Positions 51,816 to 62,460 of a DNA stretch of 64,000 bases are shown here, one piece after another. This DNA is from Streptomyces formicae (GTDB lineage Bacteria > Actinomycetota > Actinomycetes > Streptomycetales > Streptomycetaceae). Below the pieces are notes generated by a model that ran no database searches, had not been told where the DNA came from, and was given only the letters and a program-made list of their open reading frames with translations. Positions within the stretch are counted from its first letter, which is position 1. Every line of letters begins with the position of its first letter. The translations under genes and the position numbers were made by a program. Where the stretch lies: the NCBI RefSeq assembly GCF_022647665.1, contig NZ_CP071872.1:4340001-4404000 (forward strand), in the 5' to 3' direction.

Positions 51816-54119
51816 TCAGGCCGCAGCGGCCAGCGTGTCGGCCAGGCGGCGGCGCGCCGCGCGGGCCGCGGGCAGGATCGACAGGGCCACCGCGCCGGCC
51901 ACCGCCGCGCCCGACAGGAGCGCCAGAAGCCCGGTGGGCGGGGCGGACGCGACGCCCGCGCCGATTCCGCTGGAGCGGCCCTCCGCATCGATCAGCCAGC
52001 GCGCGAGCGGCACGCCCAGCGCCGCGCCCACCACCGCAGCGGCCAGAGCCGTGCAGCCGACGGCCACCACCGTGACGGCCGTGATCTGGCGCGGGGAGAG
52101 CCCAATCGCCTTGAGCGCGAGCAGATCCCGCTCGCCCTCCCGCACGGTCCCGCCGATGACGGCCGACAGTTCGGTGAGGCCGATCAGGGCCAGGACGGCG
52201 ATGAGTCCGGCGACCACGCCGCGCAGCGCCGAGAGCCGGTCGGCGGGGCTGGTCACCTCGTGGATGTCGAGTCTCCCCTGCGACGCCTCGGAGAGCGCGG
52301 CGCGCACCTCGCCCGGGTCGGCGCCGGGGTGCAGCTGGAGCCGGTAGAGCGTGGCGCGCAGCGTCGGGTCGTTCTCGCGCAGGGTGTCGAGGGAGGTGGA
52401 GATGGTCCGGCCGCCGTTCTCGGGTTCGATGCTGCGGCCGACGATGTGCAGGATCTGCGGATGGCCGCCGACGGTCGTCCGTACCCAGTCGCCGACGCCC
52501 ACGCCCAGCAGGTCGAGCAGTCCCTGTCCCGCCACGGCCTCGTCGGGGCCGGTCGCCGCCCGGCCCTCGGCGACCGTGTACGGGTAGGGCCGGTCCCGGG
52601 TCCCGAGCCCGCGCAGCGCGATCGTGCCGGTCTGGCCGGGGACCAGCGCGGCGACCTCCACGCCCGGATGGGCCGCGGCGACCCGGTCGTCGGCTTCGAG
52701 GAGCGCCTGCGCCTCGCGGTCGCCGAGGCCCGCGTCCGCCCGTGCCGTGAGGGCGGCGGCGAGCCCGAGCTCCTGCGGTCTGCTGTCGAAGCGGCCGATG
52801 GTCGTCCAGGCGCCGAGCGCGACGGTGATCAGCATCAGGGGCAGCGCGAGCCGGGCGACGGCGGCCGGGGCCTGGGGCCCGCGGGCGATGGCCCGGTGCA
52901 GGCCGAGGACCAGCGCGGGCGGCAGCCGCAGTCCCAGGGCCCGGCGGGCGGGTCCGGTCAGCGGACCGCCGGCGCCGGGGGCGGCCGGCAGCACCGGCAC
53001 GGGCGGCACCCGTCCCGCCCGCCAGGCGGCGAGACAGGTCGTGGCGCCGATGAACAGCACCGCCGCCACCGGTACGGCGGCGAGCACGGCGGTGTGCCCG
53101 GGCAGTTCCTGCCAGACGCCGACGGCCTCGCCGAGCCTGCCGGGGATCCGGACGCCGAGCGTCTGCGTGAGCACGGTGGCGGCGAGCGCCCCGAGCACGG
53201 CGAAGGCGAGGTGCTGCATGAGGAAGACGCGGACGACCTGGCCGGGGGTGAAGCCGATCGCCTTCAGCACCGAGATGTCCCGGAGGTGGCCGCGGACCCG
53301 GGTGCTGATCGCCCCGTACACCGCCAGTGCGGCGGCGAGCAGTGCGCCGAGCCCGAAGAGGCCCAGGACCTGGCCGAGCAGCCGGGTGTCGCTCTGGGCC
53401 TCGGCGCGTGCCTCCTGCCAGTTCGAGACGTCGGTGACGGCCCCGGCACCGAGCCGGGTGACGGCGCGCTGCACGGCGTAGTCGGTGTCGTAGGGGTCGG
53501 TGAGGAGCAGGCCGACGAGCTGCCCGGGCCGCTCTCCCGCGTCCTGGGCGGTCCGCACGGCGGACGGCAGCGCCCAGACGGTGCCGGGTCGTTCGCCGGG
53601 GCGGTGGCGGGGTTCGGCGCTGTCGGCGATGCCGCGAACGGTGAAGGTGCGCCGGGTGCCGGGGAGGGTGAGGGTGTCGCCGGGCGCCGCCACGAGTGCG
53701 CGGGCAAGGCTGCTCTCCAGGACGACGCCGTCGGGACTGCCGGTGGCCAGCCACTGTCCTTCGGTGAGCAGGGGACGGCCGGTCGTGGGCGGTTCCTGCG
53801 TCGCTCCGCGCAGCTCGACGCCGGCCCGTGCGCCGCGTGATTCCACGGTGACGCCAGCGGTGCGGTAGGGGCCCGAGACCGAGGCGACGCCGTCGAGTGC
53901 GGCGAGCCCGGCCGCGTCGGCGTCCGGGCCGGTGCGGATCCAGACGTGCGCACCGTGGGACTGGGCGAAGACCCGCTGCCAGGGGTTGGTGGCGTAGCCG
54001 AAGAGGGCGGCGGCCAGCAGCAGCGCTGCGACGATTCCGGCGGTGGCGGAGACGAGGAAGAGCGCCTCGCCGCGGTGGGTGCGCAGATCGGCGTGCGCCC
54101 AGCGCAGGGTGGCCCGCAC
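51816..54119 (-). CDS. FtsX-like ABC transporter permease
   Basis: A 767-residue MacB/FtsX-family permease. One helix near the N-terminus (ALFLVSATAGIVAALLLAAAL), a large external domain, a first FtsX core (about 245-390, with HLRDISVLKAIGFTPGQVVRVFLMQ), a second external domain and a second core (about 620-767, with ERDLLALKAIGLSPRQITAVTVVAVGC). The gene is 2 bp after the ATPase gene. With that ATPase it forms a mechanotransmission-type exporter of unknown cargo, such as an antimicrobial peptide or lipoprotein, controlled by the adjacent PadR protein. Confidence 0.9.
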   Translation of the reverse strand: MRATLRWAHADLRTHRGEALFLVSATAGIVAALLLAAALFGYATNPWQRVFAQSHGAHVWIRTGPDADAAGLAALDGVASVSGPYRTAGVTVESRGARAGVELRGATQEPPTTGRPLLTEGQWLATGSPDGVVLESSLARALVAAPGDTLTLPGTRRTFTVRGIADSAEPRHRPGERPGTVWALPSAVRTAQDAGERPGQLVGLLLTDPYDTDYAVQRAVTRLGAGAVTDVSNWQEARAEAQSDTRLLGQVLGLFGLGALLAAALAVYGAISTRVRGHLRDISVLKAIGFTPGQVVRVFLMQHLAFAVLGALAATVLTQTLGVRIPGRLGEAVGVWQELPGHTAVLAAVPVAAVLFIGATTCLAAWRAGRVPPVPVLPAAPGAGGPLTGPARRALGLRLPPALVLGLHRAIARGPQAPAAVARLALPLMLITVALGAWTTIGRFDSRPQELGLAAALTARADAGLGDREAQALLEADDRVAAAHPGVEVAALVPGQTGTIALRGLGTRDRPYPYTVAEGRAATGPDEAVAGQGLLDLLGVGVGDWVRTTVGGHPQILHIVGRSIEPENGGRTISTSLDTLRENDPTLRATLYRLQLHPGADPGEVRAALSEASQGRLDIHEVTSPADRLSALRGVVAGLIAVLALIGLTELSAVIGGTVREGERDLLALKAIGLSPRQITAVTVVAVGCTALAAAVVGAALGVPLARWLIDAEGRSSGIGAGVASAPPTGLLALLSGAAVAGAVALSILPAARAARRRLADTLAAAA

Positions 54120-54121
54120 GG

Positions 54122-54922
54122 TCAGTCCTTCAGCTCGAGGACGCCGGTCAGCCCGGTACCGCGGGCCGGTGTGCCGCCGAGCTCGGCGTCGTCGGCTATG
54201 CGTCCGTCGAAGAAGCTGATGACGCGGTCGGCGGCGCTGGCGAGGCGGGCGTCATGGGTGACCAGGAGGATCGTCTGGCCGCGCTGGTGGAAGCGGGAGA
54301 GCAGCCGCATCACCTCGCGGGTGCCCTTGCTGTCGAGGCTGCCGGCGGGTTCGTCGGCGAGCAGCAGCCGGGGGTGGTTGACGAGCGCCCGGGCGAGGGC
54401 GACCCGCTGCTGCTCGCCGCCGGAGAGTTCGCCGGGCATGCTGCGCGCCTTGTTCTCCAGGCCCAGTTCGGCGAGGAGTTCCTCGCGTTCGGCGCGGGCC
54501 TGCCGGGGGCCGGTGCCCGCGAGCAGGGCGGGCAGCTCGACGTTGTCGGCGACGGTGAGGTTGGAGACGAGGTTGAAGAACTGGAAGACGATGCCGATCC
54601 GGCGCCGCCGTTCCATCGCCCAGCGGGCCTCGCTGTATCCGTCCGTGCACTCGCCGTCCAGCCAGATGCTGCCGCTGTCCGGCCGCTGGAGGCCGCCCAG
54701 CAGATGGAGCAGGGTGGACTTCCCGGCGCCGGAGGGTCCGCTGACGGCGACGAACTCGCCGTGGCGCACGGACAGGTCCACGCCGCGTACGGCACGGGCG
54801 GGCGAGCCTTCGCCGTGATGGGTCTTGACCAGACCCTCGGCGCGCAGCAGCGGGACCGGGGCAGAGCCGGCGGCGGACTCGGTGGGGTCGGCAGTGCGGG
54901 TCATTCCAGCCCCTCCGGTCAT
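54122..54922 (-). CDS. ABC transporter ATP-binding protein (LolD/MacB type)
   Basis: A 266-residue ATPase: Walker A GPSGAGKSTLL, Q-loop FQFFNLV, signature [15 protein letters not shown], Walker B LLLADEPAGSLD, switch VTHD. It is the partner of the FtsX-like permease. Two start codons, ATG 54922 and ATG 54904, are each preceded by the same GGAGGGGCTGGA because of an 18-bp tandem duplication; the first overlaps the padR stop. Both may be used, giving proteins that differ by six residues. Confidence 0.93.
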   Translation of the reverse strand: MTGGAGMTRTADPTESAAGSAPVPLLRAEGLVKTHHGEGSPARAVRGVDLSVRHGEFVAVSGPSGAGKSTLLHLLGGLQRPDSGSIWLDGECTDGYSEARWAMERRRRIGIVFQFFNLVSNLTVADNVELPALLAGTGPRQARAEREELLAELGLENKARSMPGELSGGEQQRVALARALVNHPRLLLADEPAGSLDSKGTREVMRLLSRFHQRGQTILLVTHDARLASAADRVISFFDGRIADDAELGGTPARGTGLTGVLELKD

Positions 54923-54934
54923 TCCAGCCCCTCC
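54901..54934 (-). repeat. 18-bp tandem duplication of SD and start codon
   Basis: TCATTCCAGCCCCTCC occurs at 54901-54916 and 54919-54934 (plus-strand reading). On the minus strand it doubles an SD-ATG unit and spans the padR stop. Confidence 0.85.
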
Positions 54935-55434
54935 AGCTCCTCCTGGCAGCGCTCCAGCCAGTCGAGGTCGGCCTGCAGGTGCAGCATGGCTCCCTCGATC
55001 AGCAGCTGGGCGATGCGGTGGTCCCGGTTCTCGGTCGCGGACAGCTTCGACAGACTGCGCATGGTGTTGAGGTACTCGCGGCGTTGTTTGTTGATGAGGG
55101 CGATCTGGTCGGCGAGTCCGGTGCGCGGCGCGAGCGCGAGCTTCATGAAGAACTCGTCCCGTACCCGCGGCTCGTCCGCCGTCTCCTCGAACCAGGCGCG
55201 CAGCGCCTCCGTCCCGGCGTCGGTGAGGCGGTAGATCTTCTTGTTGGGCCTGCTCGTCTGGGCGATCTCCTCGCCCTCGATCAGCCCGGACTTCTCCAGC
55301 CGGCCGAGCGTCACGTAGATCTGGCCGACGTTCGGCTGAGGGTACGCGGCGCCCAGCAGCTGCTCAAGGTCCTGCTTGAGCTCATAGCCGTGGGCCGGGC
55401 CGCGGGCGAGGAGCGCCAGGAGGGGCAGACGCAC
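54919..55434 (-). CDS. PadR-family transcriptional regulator
   Basis: A 171-residue PadR protein with the winged HTH at the N-terminus (LLALLARGPAHGYELKQDLEQLL, NVGQIYVTLGRLEKSGLIEGEE, IYRLTDAGTEAL) and a longer C-terminal helical dimerisation domain (Vir_act_alpha_C type: EFFMKLALAPRTGLADQIALINKQRREY). GTG 55434 has GGGGAG five bases upstream. It is first in a leftward unit with the ABC ATPase and FtsX permease genes and is probably a repressor relieved by the exported drug. The upstream gap has GTATAC and GATACT elements that could be its operator. Confidence 0.93.
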   Translation of the reverse strand: MRLPLLALLARGPAHGYELKQDLEQLLGAAYPQPNVGQIYVTLGRLEKSGLIEGEEIAQTSRPNKKIYRLTDAGTEALRAWFEETADEPRVRDEFFMKLALAPRTGLADQIALINKQRREYLNTMRSLSKLSATENRDHRIAQLLIEGAMLHLQADLDWLERCQEELEGLE

Positions 55435-55522
55435 GGGTGCTCCCCTCCCTCCTCCATGCCGGTGCCCGCGTGAGTTGCGATACGGGCCCTAGTATCGCCC
55501 ATGCCTAACGGGTATACATGCC

Positions 55523-55599
55523 CCTGACGCCTGACGCCTGACGCCTGACGCCTGACGCCTGACGCCTGACGCCTGACGCCTGACGCCTGACGCCTGACG
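55523..55599. repeat. Heptanucleotide microsatellite, 11 perfect CCTGACG copies
   Basis: Eleven uninterrupted copies of CCTGACG (77 bp) lie between padR and the divergent binding-protein gene, about 30 bp before the latter's start. Seven-base units change the spacing of any flanking promoter elements when copy number varies. Confidence 0.97.
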
Positions 55600-55631
55600 A
55601 CGACGCGGCGCCGATGTGCTGGGAGGAACCT

Positions 55632-56921
55632 ATGCGGTGGATACGTGCCGCGGGTAGGGGTCTCCTGGTCGCGGTGGTGGTCCTGGCCGGATACGTGTCG
55701 TCGGGGGTGGCGGGCCCCCAGCACGGCGGCGCCGCGCGCGACGGCGGCCGCGGCCCGATGACCCTGGCCACGGCGGGCGTTCTCACCGGCTATCTCGGCC
55801 CGTTGCTGGAGGGGTGGAACCGTGCGCACCCCGCCGAGCGCGTCACGCTTGTCGAGCTGCCGGACTCCGCCGACGAGACGCGGGCCCAGATGACCAGCGA
55901 ACTGCGCTCCGGCGGCGGCCGCTTCGACATCCTCAACATCGATGTCGCCTGGACCTCGGAGTTCGCCGCCGCGGGGTGGATATCCCCGCTGGATTCGGGC
56001 CGTTTCGCGCTGGACAGCTTCCTGCCGCCGGTCGTCGACACGGCGACGTACGAGAACAGGCTGTACGCCGTCCCGTATGTCACGGATGCCGGAATGCTCT
56101 ACTACCGCAAGGACATTCTCGACCGCGAGGGCGAACGGCCGCCGCGCAGTTGGGCGGAGCTGGAGCGGCAGGCCCGGACGATCGCTCCCGAGTACGGCAT
56201 CGACGGCTACGCGGGCCAGTTCCTCCCGTACGAGGGCCTCACGGTCAACGCCACCGAGGCGGTGTACTCGGCCGGCGGCACGGTGCTCGGCGACGACGGG
56301 CGGGTCACGGTCGACTCGGCGGCGGCCCGCACCGGCATCGGGTTCCTGGCGCGCGGGGTGCGCGACGGCTGGATCCCGCGGGAGGCGCTGACGTACAAGG
56401 AGGAGGAGTCCCGGCAGGCGTTCCAGGACGGCCGGCTGCTCTTCCTGCGCAACTGGCCGTACGCGTACGCCGGCGCGTCCGGCGCCTCGGGTGCGGACTC
56501 GAAGGTGGCGGGGAAGTTCGGTGTCGTGCCGCTGCCCGGCCCCCGGGGTGCGGGCAAGAGCGTACTGGGCGGATCGAACCTCGCGATCAGCGCGAACGCA
56601 CGCCATCCGCAGTCGGCGGCCGAACTGATCGCCTATCTCACGAGCGAGCCGGTGCAGCGCAGGGTGCTCACGGAGGGCGCGCTGCCGCCCGTGCGGGCCG
56701 GGCTGTACGACGATCCGGAGCTCGTGGCGGACCACCCGTACCTGCCGGCGCTGCGCACGAGCGTGCTGGCGGCCGAGCCGCGGCCCAAGAGCCCGCGATA
56801 CGACCAGATGAGCCTCGCGGTGCAGGCCGTCGTGCACGACGCGATGGCGCAGCACCAGGAGCCGGGCGCCGCGGTGCGCAGGCTCGCGGCCGAGCTTGCG
56901 GAGCTGGCCCGCCGCGGCTGA
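55632..56921 (+). CDS. Extracellular sugar-binding protein (family 1 solute-binding)
   Basis: A 429-residue SBP_bac_1 protein like maltose/trehalose-binding proteins: MTLATAGVLTGYLGPLLEGWNRAHP, DILNIDVAWTSEFAAAGWISPLD, YAVPYVTDAGMLYYRKDIL, LPYEGLTVNATEAVYSAGG, GGSNLAISANARHP. The N-terminus is an exported signal without a lipobox Cys (VVVLAGYVSSGVAG), so it may be secreted or held in the membrane by the uncleaved helix, unusual for a Gram-positive binding protein. ATG 55632 has GGAGGA upstream. No permease follows directly; the importer at 58887-62452 has its own binding protein. Confidence 0.88.
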   Translation: MRWIRAAGRGLLVAVVVLAGYVSSGVAGPQHGGAARDGGRGPMTLATAGVLTGYLGPLLEGWNRAHPAERVTLVELPDSADETRAQMTSELRSGGGRFDILNIDVAWTSEFAAAGWISPLDSGRFALDSFLPPVVDTATYENRLYAVPYVTDAGMLYYRKDILDREGERPPRSWAELERQARTIAPEYGIDGYAGQFLPYEGLTVNATEAVYSAGGTVLGDDGRVTVDSAAARTGIGFLARGVRDGWIPREALTYKEEESRQAFQDGRLLFLRNWPYAYAGASGASGADSKVAGKFGVVPLPGPRGAGKSVLGGSNLAISANARHPQSAAELIAYLTSEPVQRRVLTEGALPPVRAGLYDDPELVADHPYLPALRTSVLAAEPRPKSPRYDQMSLAVQAVVHDAMAQHQEPGAAVRRLAAELAELARRG

Positions 56922-57034
56922 GCCCGCCCTCTCTGGTTACACGTTAGCTACATCTGCAGGGACCTCACGCGCCTCATCGTCTGGATTATTGCGGACATCC
57001 CCTCTCAAGTCGCCGTCCACTTACACCGCGACCG

Positions 57035-57064
57035 TTGACATCTTCTCGTCATGCCTACTTAACA
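57035..57064 (+). promoter_or_regulatory. Candidate promoter of the alpha-glucosidase operon
   Basis: TTGACA (57035-57040) is followed after 17-18 nt by TTAACA-like bases (57058-57064), then an ATGCATGCAT palindrome (57064-57073). The 212-bp gap is markedly AT-richer than its surroundings. No LacI-type operator could be identified with confidence. Confidence 0.4.
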
Positions 57065-57133
57065 TGCATGCATAACCGCCGGCCCGCATCTCGTCGGCCG
57101 CGGACACCCCTCCGTGCAGAAACAGGTCAACGG

Positions 57134-58786
<1,653 letters not shown>

Positions 58787-58886
58787 CCGCCCTTTCCCTG
58801 ATCCCCCTTCCCTCCGATCCGCCATCCCTCTGATCCCCGTCCCCTGACCGGACCGTCAATTGCCCCCTCTGCGAAGGACCTCACCG

Positions 58887-60212
58887 ATGAAGCGACGACG
58901 CCTCCTCCTCGCGAGCTGCACCGCCCTGACCCTCGCGCTCGCCGCCACCGCCTGCGGCGGCGGGCCTGTCACCACCGCGAGCGGCGGCGACAAGTCCCTC
59001 GACGGGCAGACGATCACCGTCGCCGGCGTGTGGTCCGGCGCCGAGCAGAAGAACTTTCAGAAGGTGCTCGACGCCTTCTCGGCGAAGACCGGTGCCAAGA
59101 CCCAGTTCGTCTCCACTGGGGACAACGTCTCGACCGTCGTCGGCAGCAAGATCGAGGGCGGCAACGCCCCGGACGTGGTGATGGTCCCCCAGGTCGGCGT
59201 GCTCCAGCAGTTCGCGGAGAAGGACTGGCTCCAGCCGCTCTCCGGGACCGCCGAGAAGTCCGTCGACGCCAACTTCGCGGGCGTGTGGAAGGAGTACGGC
59301 AGCGTCGAGGGGAAGCTGTACGGCCTGTACTTCAAGGCCGCCCACAAGTCGACGGTCTGGTACAGCCCGGACGCCCTCGACCAGGCGGGGGTGAAGCCGC
59401 CGGCGACGTACGAGGAGATGCTGAAGGCCGGGCGTGCCGTGTCGGACTCGGGGCTGCCCGCCTTCGCCGTGGCCGGCGAGGACGGCTGGACGCTCACCGA
59501 CTGGTTCGAGAACATCTATCTCTCCCAGGCGGGCCCCGAGAAGTACGACCAGCTCGCCGCCCACACGATCCCGTGGACCGACCCGAGCGTGGTCACCGCA
59601 CTCACCACGCTCGGCAAGCTCTTCGCCGACAAGGATCTCGTCGCAGGCGGCCAGAAGGGCGCGCTGAGCACCGACTTTCCCGGCTCGGTGGAGAAGGTCT
59701 TCGGCCCCGAGCCCGAGGCCGGCCTGGTGTACGAGGGCGACTTCGTCGCCGGTGTCGCCAAGGACCAGTTCGGCAGGAAGATCGGCGAGGACGCCGCCTT
59801 CTTCCCGTTCCCCGCGGTCGACGGCGGCGAGGCGCCCGTCGTCTCCGGCGGTGACGCCGCCGTCGTCCTCAAGGACGGCAAGAGCCAGAAGGCCGCGATG
59901 GCGTTCCTGGAATACCTGGCCACCCCCGAGGCGGCCGCGGTCTGGGCCGAGGCGGGCGGCTTCCTCTCGCCCAACAAGCAGCTGGACCTCGCCGCGTACG
60001 GCGACGACACCACCCGCTCGACCGCCGAGTCCCTGATCGAGGCGGGCGACTCCGTCCGCTTCGACATGTCCGACCAGGCCCCGGCCGCCTTCGGCGGCAC
60101 CAAGGGCACCGGCGAGTGGAAGCTGCTCCAGGACTTCCTGCGCGACCCGTCGGACCCGAAGGCCACCGCGTCCCGGCTCGAGGCCGCCGCGGCCAAGGCG
60201 TACAAGGGCTGA
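58887..60212 (+). CDS. Sugar ABC transporter substrate-binding lipoprotein
   Basis: A 441-residue SBP_bac_1 lipoprotein with lipobox LAATAC. TITVAGVWSGAEQKNFQKVLDAFSAKTG, NAPDVVMVPQVGVLQQFAEKDWLQPL, GLYFKAAHKSTVWYSPDAL and VVSGGDAAVVLKDGKSQKAAMAFLEYLATPEAA are typical of alpha-glucoside binding proteins (AglE-like). AAGGAC precedes the ATG. It lies 100 bp after the alpha-glucosidase gene and 4 bp before the first permease gene, so the four genes probably form one operon for alpha-glucoside uptake and hydrolysis. Confidence 0.92.
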   Translation: MKRRRLLLASCTALTLALAATACGGGPVTTASGGDKSLDGQTITVAGVWSGAEQKNFQKVLDAFSAKTGAKTQFVSTGDNVSTVVGSKIEGGNAPDVVMVPQVGVLQQFAEKDWLQPLSGTAEKSVDANFAGVWKEYGSVEGKLYGLYFKAAHKSTVWYSPDALDQAGVKPPATYEEMLKAGRAVSDSGLPAFAVAGEDGWTLTDWFENIYLSQAGPEKYDQLAAHTIPWTDPSVVTALTTLGKLFADKDLVAGGQKGALSTDFPGSVEKVFGPEPEAGLVYEGDFVAGVAKDQFGRKIGEDAAFFPFPAVDGGEAPVVSGGDAAVVLKDGKSQKAAMAFLEYLATPEAAAVWAEAGGFLSPNKQLDLAAYGDDTTRSTAESLIEAGDSVRFDMSDQAPAAFGGTKGTGEWKLLQDFLRDPSDPKATASRLEAAAAKAYKG

Positions 60213-60216
60213 GGTC

Positions 60217-61617
60217 ATGAACGCTGTCACCACTCGCCTGAGGCGAGCACAGGGACACGGGGGCCATGAGACAGGCAGCCCTGCGCCCCCGCCCCCCGGG
60301 GCCACTGATTCCCGGCGCCGCGCGCAGCGACGCCGGCGGGCCGTCGCCGTGGCCTTCGTCCTGCCGGCGCTGCTGCTGCTCGGCGCGCTGGTCGTCTACC
60401 CGGTGCTGTTCTCCGTCGGCAGGAGCTTCTTCGACGCCGACGGCACCCGCTTCGTCGGCGGCGGGAACTACGCCGCGATGTTCGGGGACCCGGCCACGCT
60501 CAAGGCCGTCCGCAACAGCGCCATCTGGGTGGTCGTCGCTCCGGCGCTGCTCACGGGCCTGGGACTGATCCTCGCCGTTCTGGTCGAGAAGGTCCGCTGG
60601 GCGACGGCCTTCAAATTGCTGCTGTTCATGCCGATGGCGGTGTCGTTCCTCGCCGCCGGCATCATCTTCCGGCTCGCGTACGAGGAGGACCCCGACAAGG
60701 GCGTCCTGAACGCCGCCGTCGTCGGTGTGCACGACACCTTCGCGGGCACCCCCGCCTACCCGGGCGCCCGGGCCCGGGACGGGCAGGGCCTGGCGAAGGG
60801 CACGGACGGCTCGTACACGACGGCCGGCACGGTCTCCCCCGGCGGCCGCAGCGTCAGTCTCGGGCTCGTCGGCGTACCCCCCAAGGAGCTGCCCGCGACC
60901 GCGAAGCCCGCGTACGAGGCAGCGTCCCGGCAGGCCCAGGCGCGGGAGCTGCTCGGCGTCGCCTATCTCGACTTCACGCCGGGCGGCGGGGGCGAGCAGG
61001 GCAGGGTCGACCGGGCCGAGCACGGTCTGCCGGACGTGACGGTCGAGGCGGTTCGGGACGGGGCGGTGGTCGCCACCGCGACCACGGCGGCCGACGGCTC
61101 GTTCCGCTTCGCGGACCTCGACCCCGGCCCGTACATGGTGCGGCTGCCCGCGAAGAACTTCGCGCAGCCCTACGACGGCGTCTCCTGGCTGGGTCCCGCG
61201 CTCGTCACTCCGGCCATCATCGGCGCGTATCTGTGGATCTGGACGGGCTTCGCGATGGTGCTCATCGGCGCGGGTCTGTCCTCGCTGCCGCGTGACGCGC
61301 TGGAGGCGGCGCGGATGGACGGCGCCAACGAGTGGCAGGTGTTCCGCAGGATCACCGTGCCGCTGCTCGCGCCGATCCTCACCGTGGTCTTCGTGACCCT
61401 GGTGATCAATGTGATGAAGGTCTTCGACCTCGTCTACATCATCGCTCCGGGACCCGTGCAGGAGGACGCCACCGTACTGGCCACCCAGATGTGGCTGGTC
61501 TCCTTCGGCGGCGGCAACGACCAGGGCCTCGGCAGCGCGCTCGGCGTGCTGCTCCTGCTGCTGGTGGTCCCCGCCATGGTCTTCAACGTCCGCCGCTTCC
61601 GCAGGAGTCAGCCATGA
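60217..61617 (+). CDS. Sugar ABC transporter permease with inserted extracytoplasmic domain (AglF-like)
   Basis: A 466-residue MalF-type permease. After a basic cytoplasmic tail come VAVAFVLPALLLLGALVVYPVLFSVGRSFF and further helices, up to FKLLLFMPMAVSFLAAGIIFRLAYEED at about residue 150. About 170 residues are then inserted, including a carboxypeptidase-regulatory-like/SdrD-type beta-sandwich (GVAYLDFTPGGGGEQG, PDVTVEAVRDGAVVATATTAADGSFRFADLDPGPYMVRL). The helices resume with GPALVTPAIIGAYLWIWTGFAMVL and the EAA motif (EAARMDGANEWQVFRRITVPLL). Ordinary permeases have about 300 residues. The insert faces outside and may contact the binding protein or cell wall. Confidence 0.9.
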   Translation: MNAVTTRLRRAQGHGGHETGSPAPPPPGATDSRRRAQRRRRAVAVAFVLPALLLLGALVVYPVLFSVGRSFFDADGTRFVGGGNYAAMFGDPATLKAVRNSAIWVVVAPALLTGLGLILAVLVEKVRWATAFKLLLFMPMAVSFLAAGIIFRLAYEEDPDKGVLNAAVVGVHDTFAGTPAYPGARARDGQGLAKGTDGSYTTAGTVSPGGRSVSLGLVGVPPKELPATAKPAYEAASRQAQARELLGVAYLDFTPGGGGEQGRVDRAEHGLPDVTVEAVRDGAVVATATTAADGSFRFADLDPGPYMVRLPAKNFAQPYDGVSWLGPALVTPAIIGAYLWIWTGFAMVLIGAGLSSLPRDALEAARMDGANEWQVFRRITVPLLAPILTVVFVTLVINVMKVFDLVYIIAPGPVQEDATVLATQMWLVSFGGGNDQGLGSALGVLLLLLVVPAMVFNVRRFRRSQP

Positions 61618-62452
61618 ACCGGATCGGAAAGTGGCTGGGCAACGGTCTGGTCCAGGCGTTCCTCGTCGCCGTCGGCTTCGTCTGGGTCACCCCGCTCGCG
61701 GGTCTGCTGCTCTCGTCGCTGCGCTCGGCGCAGGACAACGCGGGCAGCGGCTGGTGGACGACGCTCACCTCGCCGGGGCAGCTGTCCTTCGACAACTACG
61801 CGGCACTGCTGGGAAATGCGGGCATCACCCAGGCGTTCTGGAACACCGTGCTGATCTCGGTCCCGTCGACGGTGCTGATCATCGTCGTCGCCGCGCTCGC
61901 CGGATACGCCTTCGCCTGGCTGGAGTTCCCCGGCCGGGACTGGCTCTTCCTGCTGGTGGTGGCGCTGCTGGTGGTGCCGGTGCAGATCGGCCTGCTGCCG
62001 GTGGCGAAGCTCTTCGGGGCGCTGGGGCTGTTCGGCACGATCCCGGGCGTGGTGCTCTTCCACGTCGCGTACGGGCTGCCGTTCGCCGTATTCCTGCTGC
62101 GCAACTACTTCGCCGACATCCCGCGCGAGATGCTGGAGGCGGCGCGGATGGACGGGGCGGTGAGTGGCGGATATTCACCCGGCTGGTGCTGCCGGTGGGG
62201 CGTCCGGCGATCGCGAGCCTGGCGATCTTCCAGTTCCTGTGGGTGTGGAACGACATGCTGGTGGCGCTGCTGTTCGCGGACAGCTCGGCGCAGCCGCTCA
62301 CCGTGGAACTCCAGTCGCAGGTGCGGCAGTTCGGCAGCAACATCGAGGTGCTCGCGCCCGGTGCGTTCCTGTCCCTGATCGTGCCGGTGGTGGTCTTCTT
62401 CGCCTTCCAGCGGCACTTCGTGCAGGGGGTGATGGCGGGCTCGGTGAAGTAG
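61614..62452 (+). pseudogene. Sugar ABC transporter permease (AglG-like), frameshifted
   Basis: A MalG-type permease starting in an ATGA overlap with the preceding permease gene. The helices and REMLEAARMDGA of the EAA loop read well, but the frame then shifts; EWRIFTRLVLPVGRPAIASLAIFQFLWVWNDMLVALLF continues one frame over. One G missing near 62156-62162 (GGGGCGGTGAG for an expected extra G) explains it. The corrected protein would have about 279 residues and end VQGVMAGSVK. Since all other genes of the operon are intact, a sequencing error is quite possible; otherwise the importer is dead. Confidence 0.82.
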
Positions 62453-62460
62453 CCGGGCGA

